A stretch of 64,000 nt of DNA from Rhododendron vialii. Taxonomy: Eukaryota > Streptophyta > Magnoliopsida > Ericales > Ericaceae. Numbering within the stretch: position 1 is the stretch's first letter; every line of letters begins with the position of its first letter. Of the stretch, positions 46,146 to 58,700 are shown one piece after another. Location of the stretch: assembly GCF_030253575.1 (NCBI RefSeq), contig NC_080559.1:5850501-5914500 (forward strand), in the 5' to 3' direction. The translations under genes and the position numbers were made by a program. Below the pieces are notes generated by a model. That model did no database searches and was not told the origin of the DNA. It saw only the letters and a list, made by a program, of their open reading frames with translations.

Positions 46146-46907
46146 ATGGAAGGGATAAAGACATCACAACGAACGAATGACATCCCAAAGATTAACGCGT
46201 GTGATTCCTCAATTACAGAATACATTGGTTGTTGACTTCTTGTGTATAACAAATAACATATGCTAGGGTTCTACATCGCCAATTACTAGAATACCATGGT
46301 TTAGGTTTTTGTTTTAACCACGTCATAGCCCACTAAAATGTAAATCAAACCGTCCCAGGCTTCAAAAACCCGATAGAACCAACTTGGAAATTAAAATTAC
46401 AATGACCAAACTAAATTCTTTGTAATACTGTAGCACAGTACTACAGTCATTTATTTATTGATGTGCATATACCACTACCAAAATGGGAGGTTGCTTCTAA
46501 TTTCTACAAGTTTGCTACTGGCATTTTCCATCCACGAAAAATTTAACCCAGAAGTCCGTTCGGGGACATGATGTAATTGTATGCAGATTGAGCATCCAGA
46601 ACCGTCCAATAAAATCGGAACGATACAGAAAAATTTAACCTAAAAATTTTGTAATTTTGTTCAAAGCAAAGAGTTAACATGCATATGTACTCTCTCTTTT
46701 ACATGGTCCCGATTTGATGTTGTACTATGTAGGCTGTCTTAGGTAATAGAGTGAACAGTGCATGTGGCTAAAATTGGTAAAGTTTAAACAACATTAAAGG
46801 AATGAAGGACTGCCACAGATCTCATGACTACAGTAGCTCTGGTGGTGCCCCAATTCAAACCTTAAATACAGCAATAAAACTGAAATGTACTGATCAGCAT
46901 TCAAAAG

Positions 46908-47467
46908 TAGGGCTGTAAACGAGCCGAATCGAGCCGAATATTAGAATACTCAGATTCGTTCGTTAAGTTTTTTAGCGAACCCGAGCTCGAGCCGAACTCA
47001 ATGAAAATTATGACGAGCCAAACTCGAACCGAGCTTGCCCAGGTTTGGGTCGAACTCGAGCTTGTTTACGAGCCTTAACGATTCAATAATATCATATTTT
47101 TATGTTCTTATACAGGTCTAAAACTGCAAATAAATTTTCATTATGTACATAAATATGTTCATATACATATAAAAAGATAAAAACATATACATAAGTAAAT
47201 TTTTAGTAATTGTAAACGTTTAGACTTGTACAAGTTTTAAAATTTTTACTATATAACTATATAAAATCCGTATGATACACATATACTTCGCGTTCGCGAG
47301 CCTAATCGAGTCGAATACTACTGCGTTCATGTTCGGCTCATTTATGAAACGAGCCTAAAATTGAGGTTCAGGTTCGGTTCATTTAGTAGACGAATCGAAC
47401 TCGAACGAGCCTTTACCGAGTCGAGCCTCGAACAGTTCACGAACGGCTCAGTTCATTTACAGCCCTA
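46908..47467. mobile_element. Non-autonomous hAT element, 560 bases
   Basis: It begins TAGGGCTGTAAACGAGCCGA and ends CATTTACAGCCCTA, which are complementary. TTCAAAAG flanks it exactly on both sides (46900-46907 and 47468-47475). The subterminal regions are full of CGAGC/GCTCG motifs. Confidence 0.9.
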
Positions 47468-47621
47468 TTCAAAAGGTTACCAATCAGCCATATCATCTGT
47501 TTTCACATTGCAAAACCTAGCTACCTACATGCCATAGAGTTAAACAGTGGTAGTTACCTAATTTTGCCTGCTTCATGGGTGCTACGGCCGATACTTGACC
47601 GGTACAATAGCTTCAATTGTT

Positions 47622-47818
47622 AGCTGGTTTAGTGTAGTTTCATTAATTCTGGCCTAGTGTTTTCGGCCTTTTTGTCTTGTCTCTCTTCCAATGCTCTATT
47701 GGAAGTCTTTTTTCTTTTCCCTATTCCATGTATCAATACCATGGTTTAGGTTTTCTTTTTCCATGATGTACCCGTATCAAGTTTTTAACAATATAATCTT
47801 TTTGTTGATAAAAAAAAA
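47622..47818 (+). mobile_element. 5'-truncated LINE, 197 bases
   Basis: ATAGCTTCAATTGTT flanks it exactly on both sides (47607-47621 and 47819-47833). The 3' end reads GATGTACCCGTATCAAGTTT, AATATAATC, GTTGAT and an A-run. Confidence 0.88.
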
Positions 47819-48284
47819 ATAGCTTCAATTGTTCTGGAGCAGAAAATAATTAACTTCGAAGTATTCAAGGTCGACATTACACTAGCCTGATTCCCCTACG
47901 TGTCATCCCATAGTTCATGCCACCATTACACTGCGCTAGAGGTACTGTTAAGTGGACTCTTCCGCTATTTAAAGCCTTGCTACCTATATGATAGGCGTTC
48001 TTTTGAATGGTTAATGACAAGTGTTGAGTCCAGAGTGTTTTCATAAATTTGATTACATAATACTGCTCCTTGCGACCACTCTAAAAACAGATTTGCTGGT
48101 GCGATGTCGGATTCTATAAAAGACTTAATTGAAATTCTCCCTCGCACCAATTGAATTTAGGAGAAATTGTGGAAAAGTGATCTCACAGTAAGCAAAGCTC
48201 GAGTGACCTTTATATACACACTCTTATGGCACTCTCAAAGTTCTAAGCTCTAAACTGCCCTATCCAAAATAAATATTGGAAAAG

Positions 48285-48420
48285 TAGTCATTTTTTTTGC
48301 TGATTTTTCGTGGGTACCCTTAAAATCACATTCTGAACACATTGAGCGGCTCAGATCATCGAAATTCAATCGGGAAAGGGGAGGTGCGGACGGGTGCGGA
48401 TCATAAGGGTGTGGATTTGA
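48285..48420. repeat. Partial copy of fold-back family B
   Basis: TTTTTTTTGCTGATTTTTCG, CCCTTAAAATCACATTCTGA and CACATTGAGCGGCTCA-ATCATC match the right arm of the element at 5809-6148. The left arm is missing. Confidence 0.6.
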
Positions 48421-48716
48421 TCCGGACTGTGCATATATATATATATCTTCCATTGACTTTTTTTTTTTTTGATCGGTCCATTGACTTATTCACACTCTAT
48501 ATTTTTTGCCTTGCATTCTACTAAATTTCTCATGGTTCAATTTACATATCTGTGAATAAAAACTTCAAAGTATAGAAACAATACCAATTCATGAAATTGC
48601 ATCTCTCAAGTTTGCGGCACTCCCGAAGCAAATTTCTGTTCCCGTCCCGGCAGTGTCACCAACAAGAGTAGGTCTCTCGCTTAACGGGTGGGCGCTGTAT
48701 TATCAAACTTGGAAAT

Positions 48717-48930
48717 TTTGCGGTGCATTCCCCTGTAGTGAATCCTGCAGGACAGATTCGGACCGCCTATCTCAACAATTAATGGTTTAAATATGTTCGT
48801 TATCTTTTACTAATCAAAGTTAATTATTACCAGCAAAAGATAACAAACATATCTTAATCATTAATTACCGAGATAGACGGTTTGAATCTGCCCTGTATGT
48901 TGCACTACAGGGAGTGCCCTGCAAGGTCTC
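48717..48930. mobile_element. Fold-back MITE
   Basis: The left arm CCTGTAGTG ... GACAGATTCGGACCG-CTATCTC ... TTAATGGTTTAAATATGTTC plus GTTATCTTTT is complementary, with some changes, to the right arm ending CACTACAGGGAGTGCCCTGC. The arms are about 90 bases and the loop is short. Confidence 0.75.
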
Positions 48931-49133
48931 GGACCGCTAGATTGTCCCACAGACGCTTAAACCATGATGTCAGTTATAACGTTATGCCTTGTCATTGCGA
49001 TTTGGTAATAATAAGTTGTGATGGGTAGGCGCAGCTCCGAAGACCCAAAAACCGAACTTGATATGGGAAAACCTTCCCCCGACCTGAACCCAGGACGAGC
49101 GAGCAAGTTCCGTACACTGCTTGTGTTCTTTCT

Positions 49134-49327
49134 GAGAAATATTTGGGTGCACACGTTGGTCATCCCCACTTTTGAACGGCTCAAATTTCTTTCCTCTCTT
49201 TCTCCTCAACCGATCACTCTCTCTCTCTCTAAAAAATCCAGACCGTCCAAAATATGTTTGGATTGTTGAGATTGCCGACGGGTACCACGTGAGTGCATGG
49301 TACCCACCCGGCACCTAAAAATTTCTC
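49134..49327. mobile_element. Mutator-like MITE with 9-bp target duplication
   Basis: The tips GAGAAATATTTGGGTGC and GCACCTAAAAATTTCTC are complementary with two differences. GTTCTTTCT flanks it exactly on both sides (49125-49133 and 49328-49336). It contains a near-palindromic GGTACC...GGTACC block. Confidence 0.85.
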
Positions 49328-50545
49328 GTTCTTTCTAATGGTTTCTTAGATTCTTGGGCGAGGAAAAGACAAATGTCAAAAGAGGACCACACTTTATGTG
49401 ATCTATGAATATAAAAGAACTAGCGTTATTGTGTATGGTCAATGCACGAAATAAAAATATATATCATATTGGTGTTATTTCGGCTCCATGTATCAAACAG
49501 GCACAATATTAGTTGATAAAAATGATAATTTTTTTTTGTTTCCAGTCTCGTTTGATGCACGCTAGCATTGGGTGATTTCTTTATGCTTTAAATTTCAAAA
49601 TGCTCAATTGGTGATAAGATTTGCACATGATCTTTCAAGGGTCAACCAATAATTCACCTCACCAACTAAGTACCATAATTTGACTTGCATTAATGTAGCT
49701 TTTGGAATTATTTTGTTCCACTTTTTATTAAAGAGGGAGATAGTGAGTGCTATCATCTACATGTTCGGCTTTTATTAGTTATGCTTAAGTACCTCTCCTT
49801 GCCAGCTTCTTTAACACTTACTCGTTTCCTTGTTAATCCCAAGGTGGGCCTCGCGATCAAGGCCTGAGACTTAAAGATTTGTTCCCCTCCTAAGCTCTTA
49901 GATTCAAAATCTCTCAAGTGCTATTAACTTCTTTTGGATTTTTTCATACAAAGCTTTGCTCTGATCTTTAATAAGACGCCCGTTGACGGTGAGATTGGTC
50001 TCCAGAATTAGTCGAGATGGACGCAAGTGGTAATAAACAACACTCGTTTCGGTCATCATCTTTGACGGAATGATATTAAGAGTTTCGCTCATCTGGGCCT
50101 CCTTGCAAAGTTACCACTCGAGAACTTGTGTTTCAAAATAATCCAATTTTAAATAACTTCAGGACATCTTTAATCACTCAAAAATCGCGAGCATGAATTT
50201 CAATCGAATGTTTTCCTTTTTCGTACAGGTAAACAGATGTTCAGATCGAACATCGTTGTGCCATGTGAAAGTAAATCACTAGAGCCGAGAAGAACGTTAT
50301 CGAAGTTCGCATGCCTTTATATTTAGGCTGTCGATGAATTTTGATTTGAGGAGATTTCGGTGACGTTCTTTCCTACACTTTCCTAATTCCAACCAAAACC
50401 TACATCCTGATTCGCGGAAAGTTTAAGTCCGTGACTGCTTGAAACCTCAGCCTACAAACTCAAAAATGATGGCCATCCTCGCTATGGTAAAGCGGGAACG
50501 GACCAAGACATCTGGTGGACTTGAAAATCTGGAAAAAGTTGAAAG

Positions 50546-50641
50546 CTACCTTCGTTGCATTTGTTGGTCCTCTCCCTCAATTGGGTTGAAAAATATACTG
50601 CCAAGATCCCTCTCTCCGGAGCTTGGAAATACAACCTGTAC

Positions 50642-50672
<31 letters not shown>

Positions 50673-52672
50673 GAGTTAGAGAGTGGAGACCAGCAGAGAA
50701 AACTATCAATTCGTTCACTCATGTTAATTTTCATATGCATACATTTCCACAAATTCTACTTCACGACGGAAAAAGTATCCGTGAGTGAGAATGCATATCC
50801 AGCACACGAGATGCCCAGTTTTACAGCAGAGAGAGGTTGGATACGTATACGTCTTGCTATCTACACACACGGGCGTATGTATTTATATTCCTGAAAATGC
50901 CTATCGACCTTATTTATACTAAAGAACAAAGAGGTTGAAGAATCCATCAAAAATCTGCTAATGCAACAAGTTAAACATTCACTATCAGCTTACGGGATCA
51001 GAGTAACAACTGACTAAAATGTCACCAAAGCAAATCAGGTCTTACATTCCAATTCCCACACTACATCATGAGGAGGGCAAGTTCAAAAAACAAAAACAGC
51101 AACACGCTACTCTTTTCTACCACTAGAACTTTTAGGGCAGTAAATTGTCAACCAAAATAAATCACGGCCAAATAAGCATAAAACAGCTTCCATGAACTCC
51201 ATTGAGCATAAATTGGTCCGCGATAAAAATTTAATATCCAAACATTCGTGGTTTCCTGAGCATGATCCAAGAGTTCCTATTGTTATTTTCCAATTTCCAT
51301 CAAAGTTCAATGCTGAATAGTGAATATATTCTTATGTAACTACACAACGAAGACAACTCGAATAATTATTCCAATGAACTAGCAATGAGTATTGATGAAG
51401 GCCATATCTCCACAAGCATAAAGTCACATGTAGAAAGATCGTGAAGTGGGCTGTGCTGCGATGGAATGATGGACTGTTCTGCTGAGGTCAGATCCTTTCA
51501 GTGACAAATCAGGTAGTGGATTCTGGACGAGTGGATTCTGGACGAGAATTTTGGTTGTGATGGTGGCTAGGATTGCCATTTTACCATCCAAGAAGGGTTG
51601 GAGATTGACAGGGGCCTTGAGGCTGGTAGACTGCGACGTTTTGGGGTGGGAGCAAGAGCCTAAACTCAGATGGCAAAATTTATGCAGGACAAGTGCGGAG
51701 ATGAGGAGGGAGTTTGAATCAAACAACAGCCAAAAGCCCTAACCTTCACACAACTCTCAACGTTTGCTCTTCAAAATCTGTTCTTGATGATTACACCATA
51801 AATCATCTTATTATATAGTTTAACTTCGTAAATAGAAGATACACTCAAAATATCAAACACACAGATAAAATCTTATTTCAATCTTCAAACTAAACAAATC
51901 CTATCCTAAAATTCAAACAAAAACAAATAACTAAACTACCAAGCACAATTATTGGACCCAAACAATTTATTCCCTTGTGGCTTGATCCGAGGCTTCCAAA
52001 GAGGATTATTAGGCTCTCAAGTCTGAACAATTAACTGTTACGCCATCACTCTAAATTTTTTTTCTTTGCAAGCATTCATATGCATATAAGGTTCAAACCA
52101 ATTAGGGAAGGTGATCCCTACTCCATCTACTCAATCGAAGCGTGTATCCTACTAGGAGGGTGGGAGCAAGGTTTCAAATCGCATTCGTCACCCTGAATAC
52201 GAGGATGCTGAAACTAAGGGTCGCTCATACAATACAGAAAAAACACTCAAAAAACAAACGCTTATACTGAAAAATTAAAAGGTACACCAAAGCCCATTCA
52301 ACCTAGAATACCAAATAGTTCAACAAATCTGAAAATTCCCAAAACTAAGACTCCATCTTCCCAGAAACCACCATACATAAAAGACAAAAGGATCTCTTTT
52401 AACCTATTCGCATGTTTCTCTAGAAACCAGAAGAGTGAAGTATTCAACCTCTGTGATGTGGTTTTCTAACATTTTGAATCACTCGTATTGCTGAAATTGA
52501 TCATAACAACTCTCCGTATATAACGGAAGTGTAATTGCTAAAGTAAATGAGAGAATACAAACAAATCGAATCCTAAGTAGCTCAAAGTAATAAAGAAAGT
52601 GTAGAAGCACACACATGCATGCACACATAAACACATATAAATATAATTCTGTACACACACACATGTATATAT

Positions 52673-52731
<59 letters not shown>

Positions 52732-55700
52732 AAAACAACTCCTTACAACAATGAGTTTGCCAGCATTCTCAGGCCTTTTCGCCATACTTATGGCAGCAAC
52801 AGCAGCAGCTCCTGATGATATACCGACCTATAACAAGTTCCATACATAAGCAACAGCAACCAAGAAAAAAGCTTTTTAAAGTAGACAGGAAAAGTAGACA
52901 GTATCGTTTTGGAAGCCACAAAGGAGATACAAGTGAGATGATATTGAAAACCAAAGGGCTTATTCGGAAAACCAGGACAGGTTTCTGTAATATCCCGTAT
53001 TTTTCTAAATAGTATTTATTTGAGTTGGGTAATTAGACAACACAGGAAAGGAAAATATAGGGCCACTCGGTGCCTTGTGTGCAACGTGTAGGCTGGAAAA
53101 AAAGGGTTGATAAGCAAAGTGTTAACCTAGTCATCTTATGGCTGTACACATGGTGATTGTATAGAATCCATGGGCAGGTGGCACACCTATGTGGTTTTGC
53201 ACGTTTGTGTGCATAATTTATAAGGTGAAGAATCCTTGTCCTCCTCTTAGATAGTAAATTGATTCTTTCCCATTTTTACATGGAGTTTCCTACTGTACAC
53301 ATGCAAAGCCGTGAGTTATCCATCATTTGGAGCAAGAAAAATTGGTGATTTGAGGTCCAGTAGTCGTACAACTTATGGAGTCAATTCTTGAGGCGGTGTT
53401 AATATATCATAAGATACTCATTTGAGGTACCGGGTAGTGTGCAATACATTCCTAGCTGAATCTCTTTGCAAAGAGTATTCTTTGATTCTCTCATATTTGT
53501 ACTCATTTGATGTCTAAGCTTGTTGATTCAGTTGTTGTCACTTCTTGTTTTGTGACAGAGAAAGTATTTGGCTAAAAGCCATAGAACAAATTGGTACATG
53601 TTTAAGCCCACTGGGTCATAGAGTTATGAAAGATGTACGATGGACTGACCCACGGGGAGTCCAGTATGTTTATGGGGCCCAAGTGCCCAATACAGAGTTT
53701 TGACTTGGGTGGTGCTTGGCATGTTATCGAAATGAGCCGGGTATGAGGCTATAAATGAAAAGCGTACGGAATGATCCAACTTGATTTGTTATCCTCGTTT
53801 ATTGAGCATATTCTTATTGCTAGCCATGTTATTGTCCTCGTATTGCATATACTACCCGGGCGTTTTATATTTTTCACGTGCAGAGAAAGTTAGTGGGGAC
53901 CCGAGTTGGAGTATTTGAAGGATTAAGCTTTATAGAGATTGTTCAGAAAATCTGTATCATTTTGGAAGTTTTCTGTATCATTTTGGAAGTTTTTAGGGCC
54001 CACCACGTATATTTGTTCTTGAGGATTTGTAATTATTGGAGATGTATTAATTTTGAGGCAATGTAAAAATTCGGGTCGCCACAGTTTCCTTGAAGATACT
54101 ACACACTATGACCCAACTGGGCCTCTGTTGGGTAAGGGGTACAAGTTTTGAATCAAGATCAAAATTAAGCATAATTAGGGGCAACGGTCCAGTTTAAACC
54201 CTCTCCTTCTACATGTATTCAGGATTCCGAGAGGAGAGAGATTTGTGCATCCCACCTGCCACTACATTTATTTTCCCACATCTTGCAGGAAAAAAGAAAT
54301 GAATTGATGTCAAAAGACTATGCTTGGTTGGAGGGAAGAGAAGTTTGAGAAGTATAAACACGGGAGAGGGGTTGTGGGTTTCACATAATTACAAATTTTC
54401 GGTAATATTGTATAATTAGCAGAGGTTATTAACCACTTCCTTGTTATTTTTTTGCTTCAAAACATCAACCAACCTTGAGTAGGAGTAGAGACTCTACTAG
54501 ATAATGACAAGAAGTACGACACCTTAGCAGTTCACACATTGTACTTACTACTTAGAGGTAACTTCACTGCAAAATTATTGTATCATCGGTTGTACTTGGG
54601 AAGTTAAAGATGCTGTCATTAGATTCATTACACTTCCAAAACTTCAGAGATCAGACTCATTTTTTATCATTGTAAAAGAGACAGATTACTAATTTACAAA
54701 TGCAATATGTACTTTATTTTGTCACTGATCATCAGAATTCCTAGGGACCGCAGGTGGCGTATCGTGCTAGTATAGAGATTGTTATGTATTCCGAAAAATT
54801 AGTGGCTGAATTATGTAATTGAATTACCTAATGCTTCAGTTCAAAAAAAAAGTTCACTTAATACTGATTCCATGATAAAACATTCCCTGAGCTTGTTTAG
54901 ATTATTATCTCTAACTTTCAGCTTTATTTAAGAACTATTAGCATTGTGATATTGCATTATCTAATAGGAAATTCCTCTTCCACAAATAAATAGCCCAAGC
55001 TTGAGCAGGAGAATAGGCTTTTCTAGAATAGAAAAATCATTGGATTATGTTAACAGGTTGCATTTGAGACATTATAGGTGCTTTAGTTACAATAGCTTTG
55101 AGTGACTAATTTAATTGTTTTTATCATTTCAGGAACTTCTGGGGGCAAGCTATGCCTATAAAATCCAGAGGAGCCTTGTTTGCTCATGTCTTCCGCCATT
55201 TTTTGGCAGATGAAATCTTTTGGACCATAGTGGAAAAGAGGCTCCTAATGCATCTCTCTTCCCTTATAAATCCAACCTACCAAACGATGGAAATAGCTTC
55301 CCTCGTTTCCCTCGTTTGAGCTTTGTCCCATTCGGTAAGATAACATCTCCCAAACTAGTATACCATTCTCATGAGCTTCACCATTAAATGCAAACTTGGT
55401 TTTGAGTTGAATGCTTTAACATGGTATTAGAGCTAGATATTCGGAGGCTTTTGGACAAGACTCTATGTCGTTGATGGTTGGTTCTCCCTTTGTTTGTCGT
55501 TGATTGTTGTCGTATGTGTTAAATCGTTTGTTTACCTCACCATGTGCGAGTCAGGGGTTGCGGGGGAGTGTTAGAGCTTGTCCCACATTGGTTAAATATA
55601 ACCTCCAAACCTAGTACATGAGCCTGGGAAACCTCTCCACTCATTGCCAATTGGATTTGAATTGGATGCTTTAACAGAGGCATTTGATGTGGTTGGGACT

Positions 55701-58700
55701 GTTTTCGTATCCTACAACCTAATCCTTATGGAATTCGAAAAAGTCCTAGTCCATTTGGGTTTTGAATAAGGTCTTTTTCCCAGTGCATTTTGGAAACAAG
55801 TTTCATATCTGCACCGAAAGGAACTTTATTTCCATCATTGTGAGTTTTTGAAAAATCCTGAAGTGACAAAAACCAACAACCCAAAGCTGCTTGATCACAA
55901 AGCCCTGGGAACAATAATTTTGTCTTCCTATCCCTCACTGCATCCGTCTAAGAGAAAAACTAATAGAAAAGAATTGGAGATCACATACCCAGCCAAAGTT
56001 CAAAGGCAAGCGTTGGGATTGTAGGGAAAAAAAGGCCACATTAAGTGACATTGCAGAGCATCAAAGAAACATGACGATAAGAATTAAGGTGATACCACTA
56101 ATACAAACTTTTTTAATGTCTCAAAAGAAAATAGTTCCGGCACATTGTTTCTAGCTTTGGAGACTTGCAGTGAAACGTGGGGGATTGAATTAGGTTAAAT
56201 CATTTCAACACCCCTTCACATGTTCAATGTAATTTAGGTAACGTATATTTAGGGCTGCAAACGAGCCGAGTCGAGCCGAGCTTTGAAGTGCTCAAGCTCG
56301 GCTCACAAGAAAATAACCCAGCTCAAGCTCGGCTCTAACTCGAGACGAGCTGCACACAGTCTGCTCGAGCTCAGTTTGAGGAAAAAGTCCTCAGCTCGAG
56401 CTCGGCTCAAAAGCAGAAGCAACGTTGGAAACACTGAAGGTGATGTTCGAGGTTGGGTTTTATAGAGAAGTTCCCACTCCTCTTTTCCATAAAGGAGCAA
56501 TGTGGGACTAGAAAAAATGGACTAAAGGAGAAAGGGAAGCTTTCCCATTTGTCCCACATTGGCAAAAAGAAGTTGGAGAGGCTTTCAAAACTCTTTAAAA
56601 GCTCTTGTGGAGGCTGTGATCCTCTTCGTCCCTCACCTTTTCGACTCACTGTTCACTCATTTCATGTCAGATCTAGGGGAAATATAAAGGTGAGTGAACG
56701 AGGAGATATATATACACACACACACACGCATATGATAGGCGCGTAAATGTTCACATAAGCGCCCCCTAAGTTATCTTTGTTATGTCCTATTTATATTATT
56801 ATTCGGAGTTTTATACTTTATTTTTGTGATTGTAGGTATTTGGACAATTTGATACAAAAGGCACGAAGTTGGAAGTACTCGAAGTTTAGCTCATGCCACA
56901 AGCATGAGTACAGAGGAAAAGGAGTAATATTTGAAAGTCAATTGGCCAAAGAATTAGACTATCTCAGGAAGTAAAAATAAGAATTGGCCTTGGACTTGGA
57001 CTTTGATACACAAGTGGGCCCAATAGTTAGTAATTATTTTGACTAAGTGGACCATGGAGGGAAATTGGAAGTACGTGGCTGGGAGTAATAACTTGGCCAA
57101 TAGGGTTTTTGTTATGGGGAGGCAGCAGCTTATAAAAGGAGGAGGCATCACACGCAGAACAGGATCTTTATTCCCACGCACGCATAACAGAGGGATGGGG
57201 CTGCCTTGGTCACGAAGAACAGGGACTCCGGTCAATATTGTTTAGTGTTCTCTTTTCTTTTCAAGTTTTTGATGCTTTGTTCAATTATTCGCACTTCGGT
57301 AACTAGTTTTAATTTCTATTTTTAATAAAAGTTATTTGCTGGTATTTGATTAGTTTATATTTCTCGTTTATTTTCTTTCTCCAGTATTAGAAGCATGGTT
57401 CAAATTAGGGTTTATTCTTTTTCATGCATAATGATTAGTGAGTAATCGTATAGGTAGGGTCGCAGGGTGATTAGCACACCGTGGCCAATTCGGGTACTGC
57501 TCCTATTTTCAAACAATAAAAAAAACGATTTTAGATTGAAAAAATACTTCCCGTAGACGAATCCGAGCATTGTCGGAGACCATGTGAACGGGGGAATGGG
57601 GGTCCAAAACTTATTCTCCGTTGCGCATAGGTAAACGGCGACCCAAAGGTTTCACATCTTGCGGGGTATCTTTTTCAATATAAAATTGAACGTTTTTAAG
57701 AACACCGAATGGAGCAGGTTAATCCGGACTGGTTACGAGAGCTATGAACCCTATGACCGTACCTCCTTTTAATTATTTGAAAAGAACAATTGTTTCCTTA
57801 AGTTTTAGTTAATCTCAATCAAATCGACAAGGGGTGGCTACCTAAGAGCCAGTTTAAATAAGTAACAACCCGAGTTTTTGAGTCAGTACACATCACCGTC
57901 TCTGTGGATTCGACTTCAGTCTTACCGGATATTATGCTACGTCGGTCCCAGCCCTACGCTTGGGGCAACCCGTTATTTTAGGTCTAGGAATTCGTCAAGC
58001 ATACATAGGAAAAAAAGTTATATACTATATAATATAATAATGTTGGCTCGTGAGCCAACTCGAGCCGAGCTTTGGCTAGCTCGAGCTCGGCTCGTTTATC
58101 AAACGAGCTGAATACCTTAGCTCAAGCTTGTTCATTAAGATCACGAGTCGAGCTATTATAGAGCCGAGCTTCAAGCCGCTCGCAAGTGGCTCTGTTCGTT
58201 CGCAGCCTTACGTAAATTTTGGGAATGATCAGGTCTGTAACATTATTGGTAAAGTTCAAGATCATATAAACCATCCCAGTGGAAAAGTCGTGGGAATCAA
58301 GGATGTCCAACCTGTGGAGTCTTTGAAGAAATTTTTAATCTGTCAGGCAACTCAGTTACAGGTACTGTTACAACATTCGCATTTTGCAGTGATTCCAGGC
58401 AAATGACTAAGGGATCTATGCTGGTAGCTGTTGTGAAAAAGAATGTAGTCATATATAACGTTGGGGACTCAGTGCTATCACACTTGCATCATCAGAAATT
58501 GAAGCATGCACTTGGCATTTCGCGGGCCTAGGCATGTGAGAGAACAGAAGGGTCTGATAAAGAAGGAAAAGCATTGAGTTTAAGTGTTTGGACTTTGATT
58601 TCTGTGGAGACTGTGCCTTGGGAAAACAGAAATAGTGTCAGTTTCACCAAATACTAATGACTGGAGCTGGTTCATACTGGGGTACGTGGACCATCTCTGA

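Larger units (their letters stand above)
35969..50545. other. 14.5-kb gene-free, transposon-dense region
   Basis: I found no coding exon with a family match. Identified content is a short tandem repeat (36349-36455), truncated LINEs (37614, 40380, 47622), fold-back elements (37851, 42345, 48717), a Stowaway (39749), hAT derivatives (40415, 46908), Mutator-like MITEs (43992, 45504, 49134) and microsatellites. Stretches such as 38700-39700, 46200-46900 and 49340-50540 show nothing I can name. The first 300 bases probably hold the MYB 3' untranslated region. Confidence 0.6.

Noticed and set aside
57640-57990. Possible retrotransposon LTR end (GTGGATTCGAC ... GCTTGGGGCAACCC)
   Set aside because: The phrase resembles text near some Ty3-type LTRs, but no paired LTR, primer site or target duplication was found, so it is only mentioned within the hAT insert.
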